A stretch of DNA of 64,000 nucleotides from [Clostridium] celerecrescens 18A (GCF_002797975.1 NZ_PGET01000001.1:124001-188000), one strand, 5' to 3'. Shown: positions 1 to 9,500, numbered from the stretch's first letter. Program-made: numbers and translations. The notes: generated by a model not told the origin, from the sequence alone.

Positions 1-2
1 CC

Positions 3-1712
3 AATGATATTGAAGAGAATTTCAAAGTGGGGGCAGAGGACGTCCTGGCTCAGATTGTGGATACCTTAGGCCAGCGGCTGGGCGTCATCAATCAGAGGGC
101 CAAGGGAATGCTTGCTAATTATACTTTTATGGTAACCCTTTCCGATTATCTGAATAATCCAAATGACATCAACCTGGTAAAAGCCTTAGGGACCATACCG
201 GATTTCATGAGAGACTTTGAGACCGGAGAGGGGCTGATCCACTCCACCTATATATATACGGATAAAGGGAGCTTTGATAATTTTGTACGCATGAGAAATT
301 GGGAGTTTGATTTTAAAGAGTCTGTTTATTACAAAAGCTATCAGACAGGCGGAGGCGATGCCATCCGCTGGTTCCCGATATGGAAAGATGAGATCTTTCA
401 GGACAATGACCTGGTGATACCCTGTGTCTGGCAGTTCAGCGTTCAGGGCTATGTGGGAAATGAATATCTGGTGATCCAGTTAAAAAAAACCGAACTGGAA
501 CGCCTTTTAGAAGGAAAATATGAATTTTTTGACAAAATACTCATTCTGGATGGGGCAGGAAATGTAATGATAGGTTCCACTGATATGGATCCGGAAGAAC
601 TAAGGAAGCTTTCGGAATCCAGGGAAGGGGGAAGCAATGTCATTACCAGCGATTTTCAGTACGAAGGAGATTCCTATCTGGTCACCTATGAACGTCTTAA
701 GGAAAACGGCTGGCAGATTTATGGGCTGAAATCAAGGCAGAGCATACTGGGAAGTCTGAAAATCCTCAGAAACACGATTTTTGAGATCACGGGTGTTATT
801 TTCTTACTGGGAGTAGCGGTCATTCTGTTGTTGTCCCACCAGCTGACCAATTCCTTAAGACGGTTGGAAAAGCGTATGAGCTGCGTGGAAAAAGGTGATC
901 TGGGAGTTCGGTTTTTCTACCCCTATAAGGATGAAGTGGGAAGCCTTGCTAAATCTTTTAACTATATGATCGGAGAGATCCAGAGTCTGGTCCGGAAGCA
1001 GGAGGAGACCATTGAGGAGCTGAAACGGGAGCGGGATTATGTGGCCGAGGTTCAGAAGCAGAAGCGGAAAGCGGAATTAAAGGCCCTGCAGGCTCAGATT
1101 AATCCTCATTTCCTCTATAATACTTTAAATGCCATCACCTGGCAGGCCGCAGATCAGGGAGCAGAAGAAATCAGCATCCTTTCTAATTCACTTGGTAAGT
1201 TTTTCAGGATCGGCCTAAGTAAGGGGGCAGAGGTGATCACCCTTCGGGAAGAACTGGAACATGTGTCAAGCTATTTAGACATCCAGAGCATCCGCTATCA
1301 TTCCCGTTTAAGCTATGAAATCCATGCGGATGACAAATGCCTGGATTTCCGGATGATCAAGCTGATCCTGCAGCCTCTGGCTGAAAATTCCATATATCAT
1401 GGAATCAAAGAGAAGCAGGGGGCCGGTATCATAAAGATCTCCGTCAGTGAAGAAGGATCTTGCAAAGATACGGTCACGGAGCTTGTAGTGTGGGATAATG
1501 GGGCAGGGATTCCGGAAGAAAAGCTTGCATTCATCAATGAAACCTTAAAAAAGGGCGGAACGGACTGTGAAGCAGGCTATGGCATTTACAATGTCAATGA
1601 AAGGATCCGACTATTTTACGGAAAAGAATATGGGCTGTATTATGAAAGCAGCTTCGGCCATTGGACTAAAGCGGTTCTTAGGATTCCGGCAATGACAGAG
1701 GAGGTGGAATGA
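3..1712 (+). CDS. YesM-type sensor histidine kinase (5' end outside window)
   Basis: Membrane sensor kinase that should phosphorylate the response regulator encoded next. The frame is open to the left edge, so the true start lies upstream; a GTG at 27 is in frame but there is no reason to choose it. The visible part has an extracellular sensing region, one membrane segment about 250-270 residues after base 27, a HAMP linker, the His_kinase motif NPHFLYNTLN with its phosphoacceptor His, and a C-terminal ATPase with an N-box (LAENSIYHG) and DNGAGIP. This order is typical of the LytS/YesM family. Its stop overlaps the next start (ATGA), so the pair is translationally coupled. The lyase gene downstream suggests a carbohydrate signal (inference). 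Confidence 0.93.
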   Translation, partial: NDIEENFKVGAEDVLAQIVDTLGQRLGVINQRAKGMLANYTFMVTLSDYLNNPNDINLVKALGTIPDFMRDFETGEGLIHSTYIYTDKGSFDNFVRMRNWEFDFKESVYYKSYQTGGGDAIRWFPIWKDEIFQDNDLVIPCVWQFSVQGYVGNEYLVIQLKKTELERLLEGKYEFFDKILILDGAGNVMIGSTDMDPEELRKLSESREGGSNVITSDFQYEGDSYLVTYERLKENGWQIYGLKSRQSILGSLKILRNTIFEITGVIFLLGVAVILLLSHQLTNSLRRLEKRMSCVEKGDLGVRFFYPYKDEVGSLAKSFNYMIGEIQSLVRKQEETIEELKRERDYVAEVQKQKRKAELKALQAQINPHFLYNTLNAITWQAADQGAEEISILSNSLGKFFRIGLSKGAEVITLREELEHVSSYLDIQSIRYHSRLSYEIHADDKCLDFRMIKLILQPLAENSIYHGIKEKQGAGIIKISVSEEGSCKDTVTELVVWDNGAGIPEEKLAFINETLKKGGTDCEAGYGIYNVNERIRLFYGKEYGLYYESSFGHWTKAVLRIPAMTEEVE

Positions 1713-3307
1713 TGTACCGCATATTGATCGTAGATGACGAAGACTATGTAAGAGACTTACTGGTCAGAAATATCCAAAATTCGGCCCTGGAAGTGGATGT
1801 GGTTGCGGTGGCAGGTGACGGAGAGGAAGGGCTTAGAGAAGCGCTGTTAAATAAGCCGGATATTATCATTACGGACATTGCCATGCCCTTTATGAATGGC
1901 CTGGAATTGATCCGCAGGATTCAGGAAGCCGGGCTTTACAGTAAAAATGTGGTCATAAGCGGTTACGATGAATTTGACTATGCAAAGCAGGCCATTTCAC
2001 TTGGAGTCAAGGATTATTTACTAAAGCCCTTTTTGCCCAGGGAAATGATTGATGTTTTAACAAAGGTGATACAGGAGCTGGACAGCCAGAAGGCGCTTTT
2101 GCAGAATATGAGCCTGTTAAAGGAACAGGCCGTGAGCCGGGCCGGACTTGCCAGGGAAAAAGCGCTGAAGGCTCTCATAAGAGGAAAGGAATGGGGAGAG
2201 GAACCGGACTTCATACTGGAAGGCAGTTTTTATGCGGCAGGAGTGATCCGCATGGAAGGCGGAGCATGGGATTTTGGCAAGCAGGAGCATGTGGAGGAGT
2301 TTCTGATGCTGATACGGAACGGTTATCTTTCTGCAGGGATCTGCCTGTATGCGGTCAGCTTTGACGGGATCCAGCTGGCGTCCATCTGGTGCGGTGACGG
2401 GGAAAACGAGGAGCATTTCCTTAAAAAGATTGGGGAAAGCCTGGAAAAAGTCAGTATGAGCCTGGAGAAATATTACCATATTCAGATGAACAGCGCCCTT
2501 GGCCGTGCTTACCGGAGTCAGGCAAAGCTGGTGGATTCCTACAGGGAAGCTATGGCTGTGTGGCGGGGGAATTTAGACGCAGAAAAACGATTCCTGTTTT
2601 ATGGAGAAGAAAGCAGCCGGAAAGAAGAAATCAGCAGCAGCCAGATCAGGGAGTGGAAAAACCAGATCCGGCTTTCTGTGCGTGCCGGACAGGAGGCAGG
2701 GGCTCTTGCTGGGCTGTCGGGCCTGATGAAGTGTTATGCCTCCATGTCCAACAGGAAGAATGATTATGTGGGCGTATCTGTAGGGGAACTGGTTTATGCC
2801 ATTCAGAATGATATGGAGCAGGATGGATATGACCGGGCGGATACGGAGCCTCTATCCTTCATGCAGGACCGGATCAATTACGGAAGCCTGATGGATATGA
2901 ACCATATGCTGGCCACTTATATTGAAAAGTGCTGTCGGGTGGTACGGGAAAATTCAGAGGAAACCAGGGCAGATGCAGTGGTGAAGCAAATGAAGCAGAT
3001 CATTGAAAATGATCTGCATAAGACGGAGCTGGATCTTGAGGGAGTGGCTTTAAAGGTGCATTTCAGCTCCAGCTATGTCAGGCAGATATTCAAACAGTAC
3101 ACAGGAGAGAGTTTTGGTGAATATTTAATCCGAAAGCGTATGGAACGAGCAGGGAGCCTGCTCCAGAAAACTAGCATGAAAATCCAGGAGGTGGCAGACC
3201 AATGCGGGTATGATAACCAGCGGTACTTTGCCAGCAGTTTTAAGAAATTTTATAGCTGCACTCCCACGGAATTTAAAAAATTGGTGGAAGAAGAGAATAT
3301 ATATTAG
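1709..3307 (+). CDS. YesN-type response regulator with AraC DNA-binding domain
   Basis: Cytoplasmic transcription regulator, partner of the overlapping kinase. The N-terminal receiver domain (about 1-125) shows the acidic pair DD at 9-10, phosphoacceptor Asp56 in ITDIAMP, Ser84 and Lys107. A middle region of about 280 residues has no motif I recognise, as usual in YesN proteins. The C-terminal 100 residues form an AraC/XylS double helix-turn-helix, ending with the signature CGYDNQRYFASSFKK. ATG codons at 1709 and 1712 are both possible behind the site GAGGAGG at 1698-1704. Such pairs usually control adjacent carbohydrate genes, so the heparinase-like gene 13 bp downstream is a likely target. 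Confidence 0.95.
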   Translation: MMYRILIVDDEDYVRDLLVRNIQNSALEVDVVAVAGDGEEGLREALLNKPDIIITDIAMPFMNGLELIRRIQEAGLYSKNVVISGYDEFDYAKQAISLGVKDYLLKPFLPREMIDVLTKVIQELDSQKALLQNMSLLKEQAVSRAGLAREKALKALIRGKEWGEEPDFILEGSFYAAGVIRMEGGAWDFGKQEHVEEFLMLIRNGYLSAGICLYAVSFDGIQLASIWCGDGENEEHFLKKIGESLEKVSMSLEKYYHIQMNSALGRAYRSQAKLVDSYREAMAVWRGNLDAEKRFLFYGEESSRKEEISSSQIREWKNQIRLSVRAGQEAGALAGLSGLMKCYASMSNRKNDYVGVSVGELVYAIQNDMEQDGYDRADTEPLSFMQDRINYGSLMDMNHMLATYIEKCCRVVRENSEETRADAVVKQMKQIIENDLHKTELDLEGVALKVHFSSSYVRQIFKQYTGESFGEYLIRKRMERAGSLLQKTSMKIQEVADQCGYDNQRYFASSFKKFYSCTPTEFKKLVEEENIY

Positions 3308-3320
3308 GAGGGTTAGGATC

Positions 3321-5318
3321 ATGATTCAATTTACAGAACAGGAAATCCGGCATTTAAGAGAAAAGTACCAAAGGCAGCGGTCAGCTGTTAACCGTATCAT
3401 GGAAGATGTAAAAGAAATCATGGCAGAGCCTGTTTTGGTTCCCAAAACAGGGATCGCCAACTGGACCCTTTATTATTACTGCCCGGATTGTTCTGTGCGG
3501 CTGACGTTTGACAGGGACGATAAATTTCATCACAGCTGCCCCTCCTGCGGACGGGTATATTCCGGTGAGCCCTATGACAGTACCTGGTGGGGAATCATTA
3601 ACAGCAGAAATTACACGGCGGTATTTCAGATGGGACTGATTTATCTGATCACAGGGGAAACTGACTATGCCAGAAAGGCCGTAGATATCATGATGGAATA
3701 TTCCGGATACTATAAGGACTATGAGGTACACGGCAATATTCCTTATAATGGTCCCGGTAAGTCAGGCGCTCAGACTCTTGATGAGGCGAATTTCCTCAGA
3801 AGCTTTGCCATGAGTTATGATCTTCTGTCTGATTTCATGACGGAGGAGGAAAAAGAGTTTATTGGAAAGGAAATGCTCATCCCTGGAGCTGAATTTTTGA
3901 TGAAATACCGCCATAACCAGCTGCACAATCATGAAGTGATCATAAGCTCAGCCATTGCGGTCATCGGATTGATCTTTGGCATTGACCGGTATATCCAGTT
4001 TGCCGTTTATGAGCCTTATGGGATTTTATATCAGCTGGAGAATGGGATGCTCCCGGATCACATGTGGTTCGAAGGAGCACTGGGCTATCACTTTTATGCC
4101 CTTACCAGTTTTTTTGCCTATGAAAAGTTTGCCCTCCATACGTCTCACAGCCATATCAGCCATCCAAATTATAAAGCCATGATGGAGCTGCTGGCATCCT
4201 ATCTGGAACCGGGATTCCGTATTCCCATGTTAAACGATACCAATTACGGACATACCTCCTCAAGTCTTTATTTATATGAATTTGCATACCGGGAACTGGG
4301 AGGGGAAAAGCTTCTTTTTATACTGAACCAACTATATGAAGAAGAAAAGAGAGACAATCTGGAAGCCTTTATTTACGGGGCTGATGAGCTGCCTAAGTGC
4401 AGTATGGAGCCAGGGAATTATCATGTGAAAGCAGGGCAGTCAGGGAGCACGATTTTAAGAGGGAAGGATGATAGATATCTGCTGATTAAACATGACCGTT
4501 ATGGCGGGGAACATGATCATTATGATCGACTTGGCATCAGTTATCTGGCTCATGGAAAGAGGATATCTCCTGATCTTGGTACTACCGGATACGGTGCGGT
4601 TATGCATTATGATTTTTATAAGAATACAGGTTCCCACAATACAGTGAACATTAACGGTGATAATCAGGCGCCGGTCAATGCAAGGCTTACCCGTTACGAA
4701 GAAAGAGATGGGGGCATATATGTGGAAGCAGAAGCGGACTGGACCATACCCTATGAAATGCCGGATAGCTTTACCATCGTTCAGTGGAAGGAAGAAACTT
4801 ACCGGCCTGTAAAAATGTTGAGAAAGATCGCATGGAACGAAGATTATTTTGCAGAAGTATTCCAGGTAAAGGGGGCAGGGAAGGATCTGCCTGTGGACTG
4901 GGTCATGCATTTTTCCGGAAACCGGATCATACAGCCTGAGGGAATGGAAATAAAAAAGTTTTCTGACAGGAAGCCATATAGCTATCTTCATCACATGAAA
5001 AAGGCCGTTCTGTCAGAAAATCAAACCAGTGTGATCCATGATTATGTGGATGGAGGCATACATACGCGGGTATTTACCTGGAACCAAGGAATGGAATTGT
5101 ATGATGGAATGGGGCCGGATAACCCCTCGATATCTGATATCAATTACCAGATTGAACGCGGGTATGGACCGGATCTTGTATTTGCCCATGTGATTACCAG
5201 CAGCAATGGGCCTTGTCTGATCAGGAATGTAAACTTTTCTGAAGATGGGGACTGTATCGTGATTGAAGTGGAAGGAGAAAAAGACGAAAGGAAATGGAGC
5301 AAGATCCATAAGATATAA
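3321..5318 (+). CDS. Heparinase II/III-family polysaccharide lyase
   Basis: Probable lyase for uronic-acid-containing polysaccharide or oligosaccharide, 665 residues. The ATG at 3321 is chosen because AGGAGGG lies at 3306-3312; a longer frame from 3210 would overlap the regulator gene. An N-terminal part with two CxxC knuckles (YYCPDC about residue 52, SCPSCG about 72) precedes an alpha-helical toroid with NHEVIISSAIA. The C-terminal beta-sandwich holds the Heparinase II/III signature around HDRYGGEHDHYDRLG and GSHNTVNING. There is no signal peptide, so it should act inside the cell on imported oligosaccharides, like oligo-alginate or oligo-heparin lyases. The substrate cannot be told from sequence. 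Confidence 0.88.
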   Translation: MIQFTEQEIRHLREKYQRQRSAVNRIMEDVKEIMAEPVLVPKTGIANWTLYYYCPDCSVRLTFDRDDKFHHSCPSCGRVYSGEPYDSTWWGIINSRNYTAVFQMGLIYLITGETDYARKAVDIMMEYSGYYKDYEVHGNIPYNGPGKSGAQTLDEANFLRSFAMSYDLLSDFMTEEEKEFIGKEMLIPGAEFLMKYRHNQLHNHEVIISSAIAVIGLIFGIDRYIQFAVYEPYGILYQLENGMLPDHMWFEGALGYHFYALTSFFAYEKFALHTSHSHISHPNYKAMMELLASYLEPGFRIPMLNDTNYGHTSSSLYLYEFAYRELGGEKLLFILNQLYEEEKRDNLEAFIYGADELPKCSMEPGNYHVKAGQSGSTILRGKDDRYLLIKHDRYGGEHDHYDRLGISYLAHGKRISPDLGTTGYGAVMHYDFYKNTGSHNTVNINGDNQAPVNARLTRYEERDGGIYVEAEADWTIPYEMPDSFTIVQWKEETYRPVKMLRKIAWNEDYFAEVFQVKGAGKDLPVDWVMHFSGNRIIQPEGMEIKKFSDRKPYSYLHHMKKAVLSENQTSVIHDYVDGGIHTRVFTWNQGMELYDGMGPDNPSISDINYQIERGYGPDLVFAHVITSSNGPCLIRNVNFSEDGDCIVIEVEGEKDERKWSKIHKI

Positions 5319-5331
5319 AGAATAGAAACAG

Positions 5332-5374
5332 GGCGGCCCAAAAGTTGGTAATCGACTTTTGGGCCGCCTTATTT
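5332..5374 (+). terminator. Rho-independent terminator after the lyase gene
   Basis: A perfect 14-bp stem, GGCGGCCCAAAAGT at 5332-5345 and its complement at 5355-5368, with a 9-nt loop, followed by TTATTT. It closes the kinase-regulator-lyase unit. Confidence 0.9.
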
Positions 5375-5471
5375 AGAAGGACAAAAACATTGTAATTAAA
5401 ATGGAACCAGATATTTATTTCCTGCATATGTTAGGATATGGAAACTTTTTAAGATGAATGGAGGCAGAAGA

Positions 5472-5774
5472 ATGTCTGATAATATTTGTTTAGCAGATTT
5501 AAAAAGGGGTCAGAAAGCAGTGATCGCAAAGCTGGCCGCCTATGATGATATGAGAAGGCGTTTACAGGATATTGGCATTATAGAGGGAACTACTGTGGAG
5601 TGCCTGGGAAAAAGTCCTTTGGGAGACCCAACGGCATTTTTAATACGGGGTGCGGTGATCGCTCTTAGGAGTGAGGATTCTGGCCGTGTTCTGGTGCAGT
5701 CAAATATAGAGGAAAAAGCGAACCGTCATTATGGGGAAGAGATGGTGGCCGCTAACCTTTCGCTGGAGGATTAG
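5472..5774 (+). CDS. feoA: FeoA-domain protein
   Basis: Small cytoplasmic SH3-like protein (100 residues) that supports the FeoB ferrous iron transporter. The ATG at 5472 follows GGAGG (5460-5464) by 7 nt; an in-frame ATG at 5454 would include that site in the coding region. The fold signature is visible as LADLKRGQKAVIAKL, then MRRRLQDIGIIEGTTVECL and a final AVIALRSEDSGRVLV. A tail of about 20 residues follows. feoB starts 2 nt after its stop, so both are one transcript. Identification rests on motif pattern and adjacency to feoB. Confidence 0.92.
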   Translation: MSDNICLADLKRGQKAVIAKLAAYDDMRRRLQDIGIIEGTTVECLGKSPLGDPTAFLIRGAVIALRSEDSGRVLVQSNIEEKANRHYGEEMVAANLSLED

Positions 5775-5776
5775 GT

Positions 5777-7084
5777 ATGGGATTAAGCAGGGATTCAATG
5801 GGAATTAAGTCTGTGGACTGCGGTCTGGAAATTAAGAAACGGAAGGAAGAGGATAAGGTCATTGCACTGGCCGGAAATCCCAATGTAGGTAAGAGTACGG
5901 TATTTAATCAGCTTACTGGGATGAATCAGCATACAGGAAATTGGCCGGGAAAAACCGTTGCCAACGCCCAGGGCTGGTGCTCGGATGGTCAGCAGGGATA
6001 TGTTATGGTGGATATTCCCGGCTGCTATTCCCTGATGGCCCATTCCACGGAAGAAGAGGTCGCCAGAGACTTTATTTGCTTTGAAAACCCGGATGCAGTA
6101 GTAGTAGTCTGTGATGCCACATGCCTGGAGAGGAACTTAAACCTGGTGCTGCAGATCATGGAGGCCACGACCAATGTGGTGGTATGTGTAAACCTTATGG
6201 ATGAGGCTAAAAAGAAGAAAATTTTCTTACACCTTGATATGCTGGAACAGCGCCTGGGGATCCCGGTTGCAGGAACTGCAGCCAGAAGCAATAAAGGACT
6301 GGATCAGATCTATACCGGTTTAAAACGCTGCCTGGAACAGATAGAGGAGGAAGGGGATAAACCTGCTCTCATCCAATACCCCCAATATATTGAAAACGCC
6401 ATTGCCAGGCTCCTGCCTGCAGTGGAACAATTGGCCAACGGAAAGGCAGAGGCCCGCTGGCTTTGCGCCAGACTGTTGGATGCCAATGAGAATTTGATGG
6501 AAGCCGTAAGAAAATACCGAAAGCCGGTGGCTGATTCCGAAGAAGTGGTTTCCTGTCTTGCTGAAATCTGGGAAGAATGGAAGTCTTCCGGGATCAGCCA
6601 GGAGCAGGTAAGCGACGATATGGCTACTGTTTTCATAAATAAGGCGGAAAGTTTATGCAAGGATATCGTGGAATATGAAAACCAGACCTATAACCGGAAG
6701 GATCGGAAACTGGATTGGATTTTTACTAGTAAGGCTACAGGCTTTCCCATTATGTTCCTGGTTTTGCTTGGAATCTTCTGGATTACCATAACAGGAGCTA
6801 ATTATCCGTCAGAGTTAATAAGCACCGTACTGTTTAAGATAGAAGCGTGGTTGGTCGGGCTGGCTGACGCTGCCGGTGTGCCCGTGATTATCACTGAACT
6901 GCTGTTTCATGGTGTTTACCGGGTTCTGGCCTGGGTAGTAGCGGTTATGCTGCCTCCTATGGCAATATTTTTCCCACTGTTTACTCTTCTGGAGGATTTT
7001 GGATACCTCCCCAGAGTGGCTTTTAATTTAGACCGATGCTTTAAAAAGTGTTCTGCCTGCGGAAAACAGGCGCTTACCATGTGA
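5777..7084 (+). CDS. feoB: FeoB, N-terminal part, truncated by element insertion
   Basis: Ferrous iron transporter B, cut after residue 435 of what would be 715. Present are the G-protein domain (G1 GNPNVGKS at 33-40, G3 DIPG at 79-82, G4 NLMD at 139-142), the helical regulatory domain and the first membrane segments from about residue 300. The frame ends ATG-TGA exactly at the junction with the inserted element, within the conserved stretch SACGKQALTM. The missing second half of the membrane domain lies at 15412-16257. The gene has a good ribosome site (GGAGGA, 5765-5770), so a truncated protein may be made, but it should not transport iron. Confidence 0.95.
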   Translation: MGLSRDSMGIKSVDCGLEIKKRKEEDKVIALAGNPNVGKSTVFNQLTGMNQHTGNWPGKTVANAQGWCSDGQQGYVMVDIPGCYSLMAHSTEEEVARDFICFENPDAVVVVCDATCLERNLNLVLQIMEATTNVVVCVNLMDEAKKKKIFLHLDMLEQRLGIPVAGTAARSNKGLDQIYTGLKRCLEQIEEEGDKPALIQYPQYIENAIARLLPAVEQLANGKAEARWLCARLLDANENLMEAVRKYRKPVADSEEVVSCLAEIWEEWKSSGISQEQVSDDMATVFINKAESLCKDIVEYENQTYNRKDRKLDWIFTSKATGFPIMFLVLLGIFWITITGANYPSELISTVLFKIEAWLVGLADAAGVPVIITELLFHGVYRVLAWVVAVMLPPMAIFFPLFTLLEDFGYLPRVAFNLDRCFKKCSACGKQALTM

Positions 7085-7100
7085 CAAAGGAAATCTATGC
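7061..7100. other. attL: left junction of the element
   Basis: feoB sequence up to the core CATGTG (7078-7083), then the element arm ACAAAGGAAATCTATGC (7084-7100). This arm mirrors the right-end arm at 15394-15410 with 13 of 17 positions matching as an inverted repeat. Confidence 0.78.
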
Positions 7101-7126
7101 TTTTTTTGTTTCTTCCATGTTTAGAC

Positions 7127-7155
7127 TTGACACTTTTTCTTTGAAATGGTATATT
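7127..7155 (+). promoter_or_regulatory. Sigma-A promoter at the left end of the element
   Basis: TTGACA (7127-7132), 17-bp spacer, TATATT (7150-7155). It lies 44 bp inside the left core and 99 bp before the ccdA-tlpA start, so the cargo brings its own promoter and does not depend on feoB transcription. Confidence 0.8.
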
Positions 7156-7253
7156 ATTTACACGCAAACTGTAACTGAAAATAATACAGAATCACAACTA
7201 AAAACGCCGGAAATCAGTAACATATGGCACAACCTTAAAAGGAGGTACAGTAT

Positions 7254-8585
7254 TTGGGCTTTTCTATCGACGTAAGTATTCCAGTTATGACCGTGTTTCT
7301 TCAGGGGATTATCAGCTTCTTTTCTCCCTGTGTGCTGCCACTCATCCCCCTTTACATAGGGTATCTGTCGGGAGGGACGGGAGTCCGCGGGGAGGACGGG
7401 CGGATTTATTATAAACGCAGCAAGGTTATGGTTCACACTGTCTGCTTTGTTATCGGGGTCAGCTTCGCATTCTTCCTGTTGGGGCTGGGATTCTCAGCTC
7501 TTGGAAACTTTTTTAAATCAAACCAGCTTCTTTTTGCAAGAGTGGGAGGTATCCTGGTAGTTTTATTCGGTTTATACCAGCTGGGTGTTTTTGGGACTTC
7601 TTCTGTATTGGGAAGGGAACGCAGACTGCCATTTTCCCTTAATACCCTGGCCATGTCTCCCTTAACTGCGTTAATCATGGGCTTCACCTTCAGCTTTGCC
7701 TGGACGCCCTGTGTGGGACCGGCTCTTGCCAGTGTCCTGCTTATGGCCGCCTCAGCCTCCACAAAGGCAATGGGGTTTGTCCTGATCGGAGTATATACAC
7801 TGGGGTTTGTTCTGCCGTTTCTTGCGGTGGGATTCTTTACCACCACAGTGCTTGAATTTTTCAAAGCTCACGGCAATATTGCAAAGAATGGGGTAAAGGT
7901 CGGAGGAGTTCTCATGGTATTTATGGGAATTTTAATGTTCACCGGAAAGATGAATGCGGTGACCGGATACCTTTCAACCATTCCGTCCCCTGCCGTCACA
8001 GAATCAAGAGAGACGCCGCAGCCGGAAACGACTGCAGAACCATCGAAAGAAAAACCTGCAACAGAAGAAGAATCTGTTACGAAAGAAGAATCTGCATCGG
8101 AACCGGGGAATACCGGTGAGTCAGAGGAAGCGAATCAGCCTCTTCCGGCAGTTGATTTCACTTTAACCGATCAATACGGCAATACCCATTCTCTTTCTGA
8201 TTATAAAGGAAAGACGATCTTTTTAAACTTCTGGGCGACCTGGTGTCCCCCATGCAGGGCGGAGATGCCGGACATCCAGAAAATATTCGAAACCGCCGAT
8301 ACAGAAGGGGATAATGCACTGATCATTCTGGGAGTTGCAGCTCCTAATTATGGAAGTGAAAAAGACGAAGAAGGAATTAAACAATTCCTGAAAGAAAACG
8401 GATACACCTATCCGGTTCTCATGGACACGAATGCGGAGCTGTTTGAAGCTTATGGAGTATTCTCTTATCCGACTACATTTATGATTGATAAAGATGGTAA
8501 TGTATTTGGTTATGCAAGCGGCCAGCTTTCGGAAGATACGATGCGCAGCATTATAGAACAGACCATGAAAGGGCAGCGGAAATAA
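7254..8585 (+). CDS. CcdA-TlpA fusion: membrane thiol transporter plus thioredoxin-like domain
   Basis: Predicted membrane thiol-disulfide relay of 443 residues. The N-terminal half is a six-helix CcdA/DsbD-type transporter with the paired cysteines in FFSPCVLPLIP and FAWTPCVGPAL. An acidic, Thr/Glu-rich linker of about 50 residues leads to a TlpA/ResA-like thioredoxin domain with the active site WATWCPPCRAEMP and a cis-Pro region (YPTTF), expected outside the membrane. Electrons from the cytosol would pass through CcdA to the attached thioredoxin. The TTG start at 7254 is supported by AAAAGGAGG ending at 7245. It is the first gene of the inserted element. Confidence 0.92.
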   Translation: MGFSIDVSIPVMTVFLQGIISFFSPCVLPLIPLYIGYLSGGTGVRGEDGRIYYKRSKVMVHTVCFVIGVSFAFFLLGLGFSALGNFFKSNQLLFARVGGILVVLFGLYQLGVFGTSSVLGRERRLPFSLNTLAMSPLTALIMGFTFSFAWTPCVGPALASVLLMAASASTKAMGFVLIGVYTLGFVLPFLAVGFFTTTVLEFFKAHGNIAKNGVKVGGVLMVFMGILMFTGKMNAVTGYLSTIPSPAVTESRETPQPETTAEPSKEKPATEEESVTKEESASEPGNTGESEEANQPLPAVDFTLTDQYGNTHSLSDYKGKTIFLNFWATWCPPCRAEMPDIQKIFETADTEGDNALIILGVAAPNYGSEKDEEGIKQFLKENGYTYPVLMDTNAELFEAYGVFSYPTTFMIDKDGNVFGYASGQLSEDTMRSIIEQTMKGQRK

Positions 8586-8619
8586 TCCGCCGCTATCGTT
8601 AATAATAAACAGAGCAATT

Positions 8620-8664
8620 ATGGCATTCCAAAGGGAAAAAGGATCTTTGGAATGCCATTTTTAT
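8620..8664. terminator. Bidirectional terminator between ccdA-tlpA and the FadR-type gene
   Basis: Perfect 14-bp stem ATGGCATTCCAAAG (8620-8633) with its complement at 8645-8658, 11-nt loop, followed by TTTTTATT. It serves the forward gene and the reverse-strand gene that ends at 8661. Confidence 0.88.
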
Positions 8665-9368
8665 TGGTTGGAATTACTGGAGTTCTTTTTCTCATGAGCC
8701 TTGCGCAAACGGTCCCGGTTGTAAATGAGATGAAGAGTCATGGCATCCTGTGCGGCAATGGCATCGTTTTTTTGTATGGCATTTACTATTGCCATATGTG
8801 TTCTTATGGTTTCTTCTTTTAACTCGGAATGGGTTATGTCTATAAGCATATCAATGGCATGCATAATAAGAGGCTCAAGCTGTGGTACGATGACATTTCC
8901 GCTGATCTCTGCAATCTTGGCATGGAAAATGGCATCTGCTTCTGAGTGGGATTTTCCTAAGTCGTAACATTCCGCCACCCGTTCCGCCAGGTGGAGAAGC
9001 TCCCCGGCCTGATCAGGAGTAGCCTTAGAGGCGGCCATAGCGGCGACCCTTGGCTCGATCATCATACGGAATTCTAAAAGATCAGTCACCAGTTTTTCCT
9101 TATTTTCTATAAAGGTGAATCCAAGTGGATCATCAGCAACACCTGTATTGTGGCAGACGTAGATTCCGGACCCCTGCTGAACTGTCAGGATATTGCGTGA
9201 AGCAAGAGCCCGTATGGCCTCACGCAGAGTGCTCCGTCCAACTCCCATAAGAGAGGAAAGCGTGGTTTCGTTGGGGAGCTGTGCACCTTCTTTTAATTTA
9301 TGATCAATGATGTATTTGATGATTCCTTCCGCTGTTGTATCGGCGAGAGATTTATGTGATGGTGTCAT
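8661..9368 (-). CDS. GntR-family regulator, FadR subfamily (FCD domain)
   Basis: Transcription regulator of 235 residues. Residues about 10-75 are a winged helix-turn-helix (LPNETTLSSLMGVGRSTLREAIRAL, then a QQGSGIYV wing). Residues about 95-225 form an all-helical FCD ligand domain with the metal-binding Asp/His set, including EADAIFHAKIAEISGN. FCD regulators typically sense sugar acids or other carboxylates and repress a divergent catabolic gene. Here the divergent gene is the IlvD/Edd-family dehydratase across a 294-bp spacer with palindromes, so autoregulation and dehydratase control are likely (inference). Confidence 0.92.
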   Translation of the reverse strand: MTPSHKSLADTTAEGIIKYIIDHKLKEGAQLPNETTLSSLMGVGRSTLREAIRALASRNILTVQQGSGIYVCHNTGVADDPLGFTFIENKEKLVTDLLEFRMMIEPRVAAMAASKATPDQAGELLHLAERVAECYDLGKSHSEADAIFHAKIAEISGNVIVPQLEPLIMHAIDMLIDITHSELKEETIRTHMAIVNAIQKNDAIAAQDAMTLHLIYNRDRLRKAHEKKNSSNSNQ

Positions 9369-9500
9369 GGTAAATTCCTTTCAGGTAAAGAATAGTCTCA
9401 TCTGATTATAAATGCAATTTCTGATTCCTTCAAGTGCAAATGAATCAGATGTGTCTTGAGTATATGAAGTATTTGTCTGATGAATACATAAAAGAAATAG

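Noticed and set aside
4455..4994. Long reverse-strand frame of 179 codons inside the lyase gene
   Set aside because: Antisense shadow of a well-supported gene, no ribosome site and no recognisable domain.
7433..7864. Reverse-strand frame of 143 codons inside ccdA-tlpA
   Set aside because: Low-complexity antisense reading of membrane-helix codons; no start signal.
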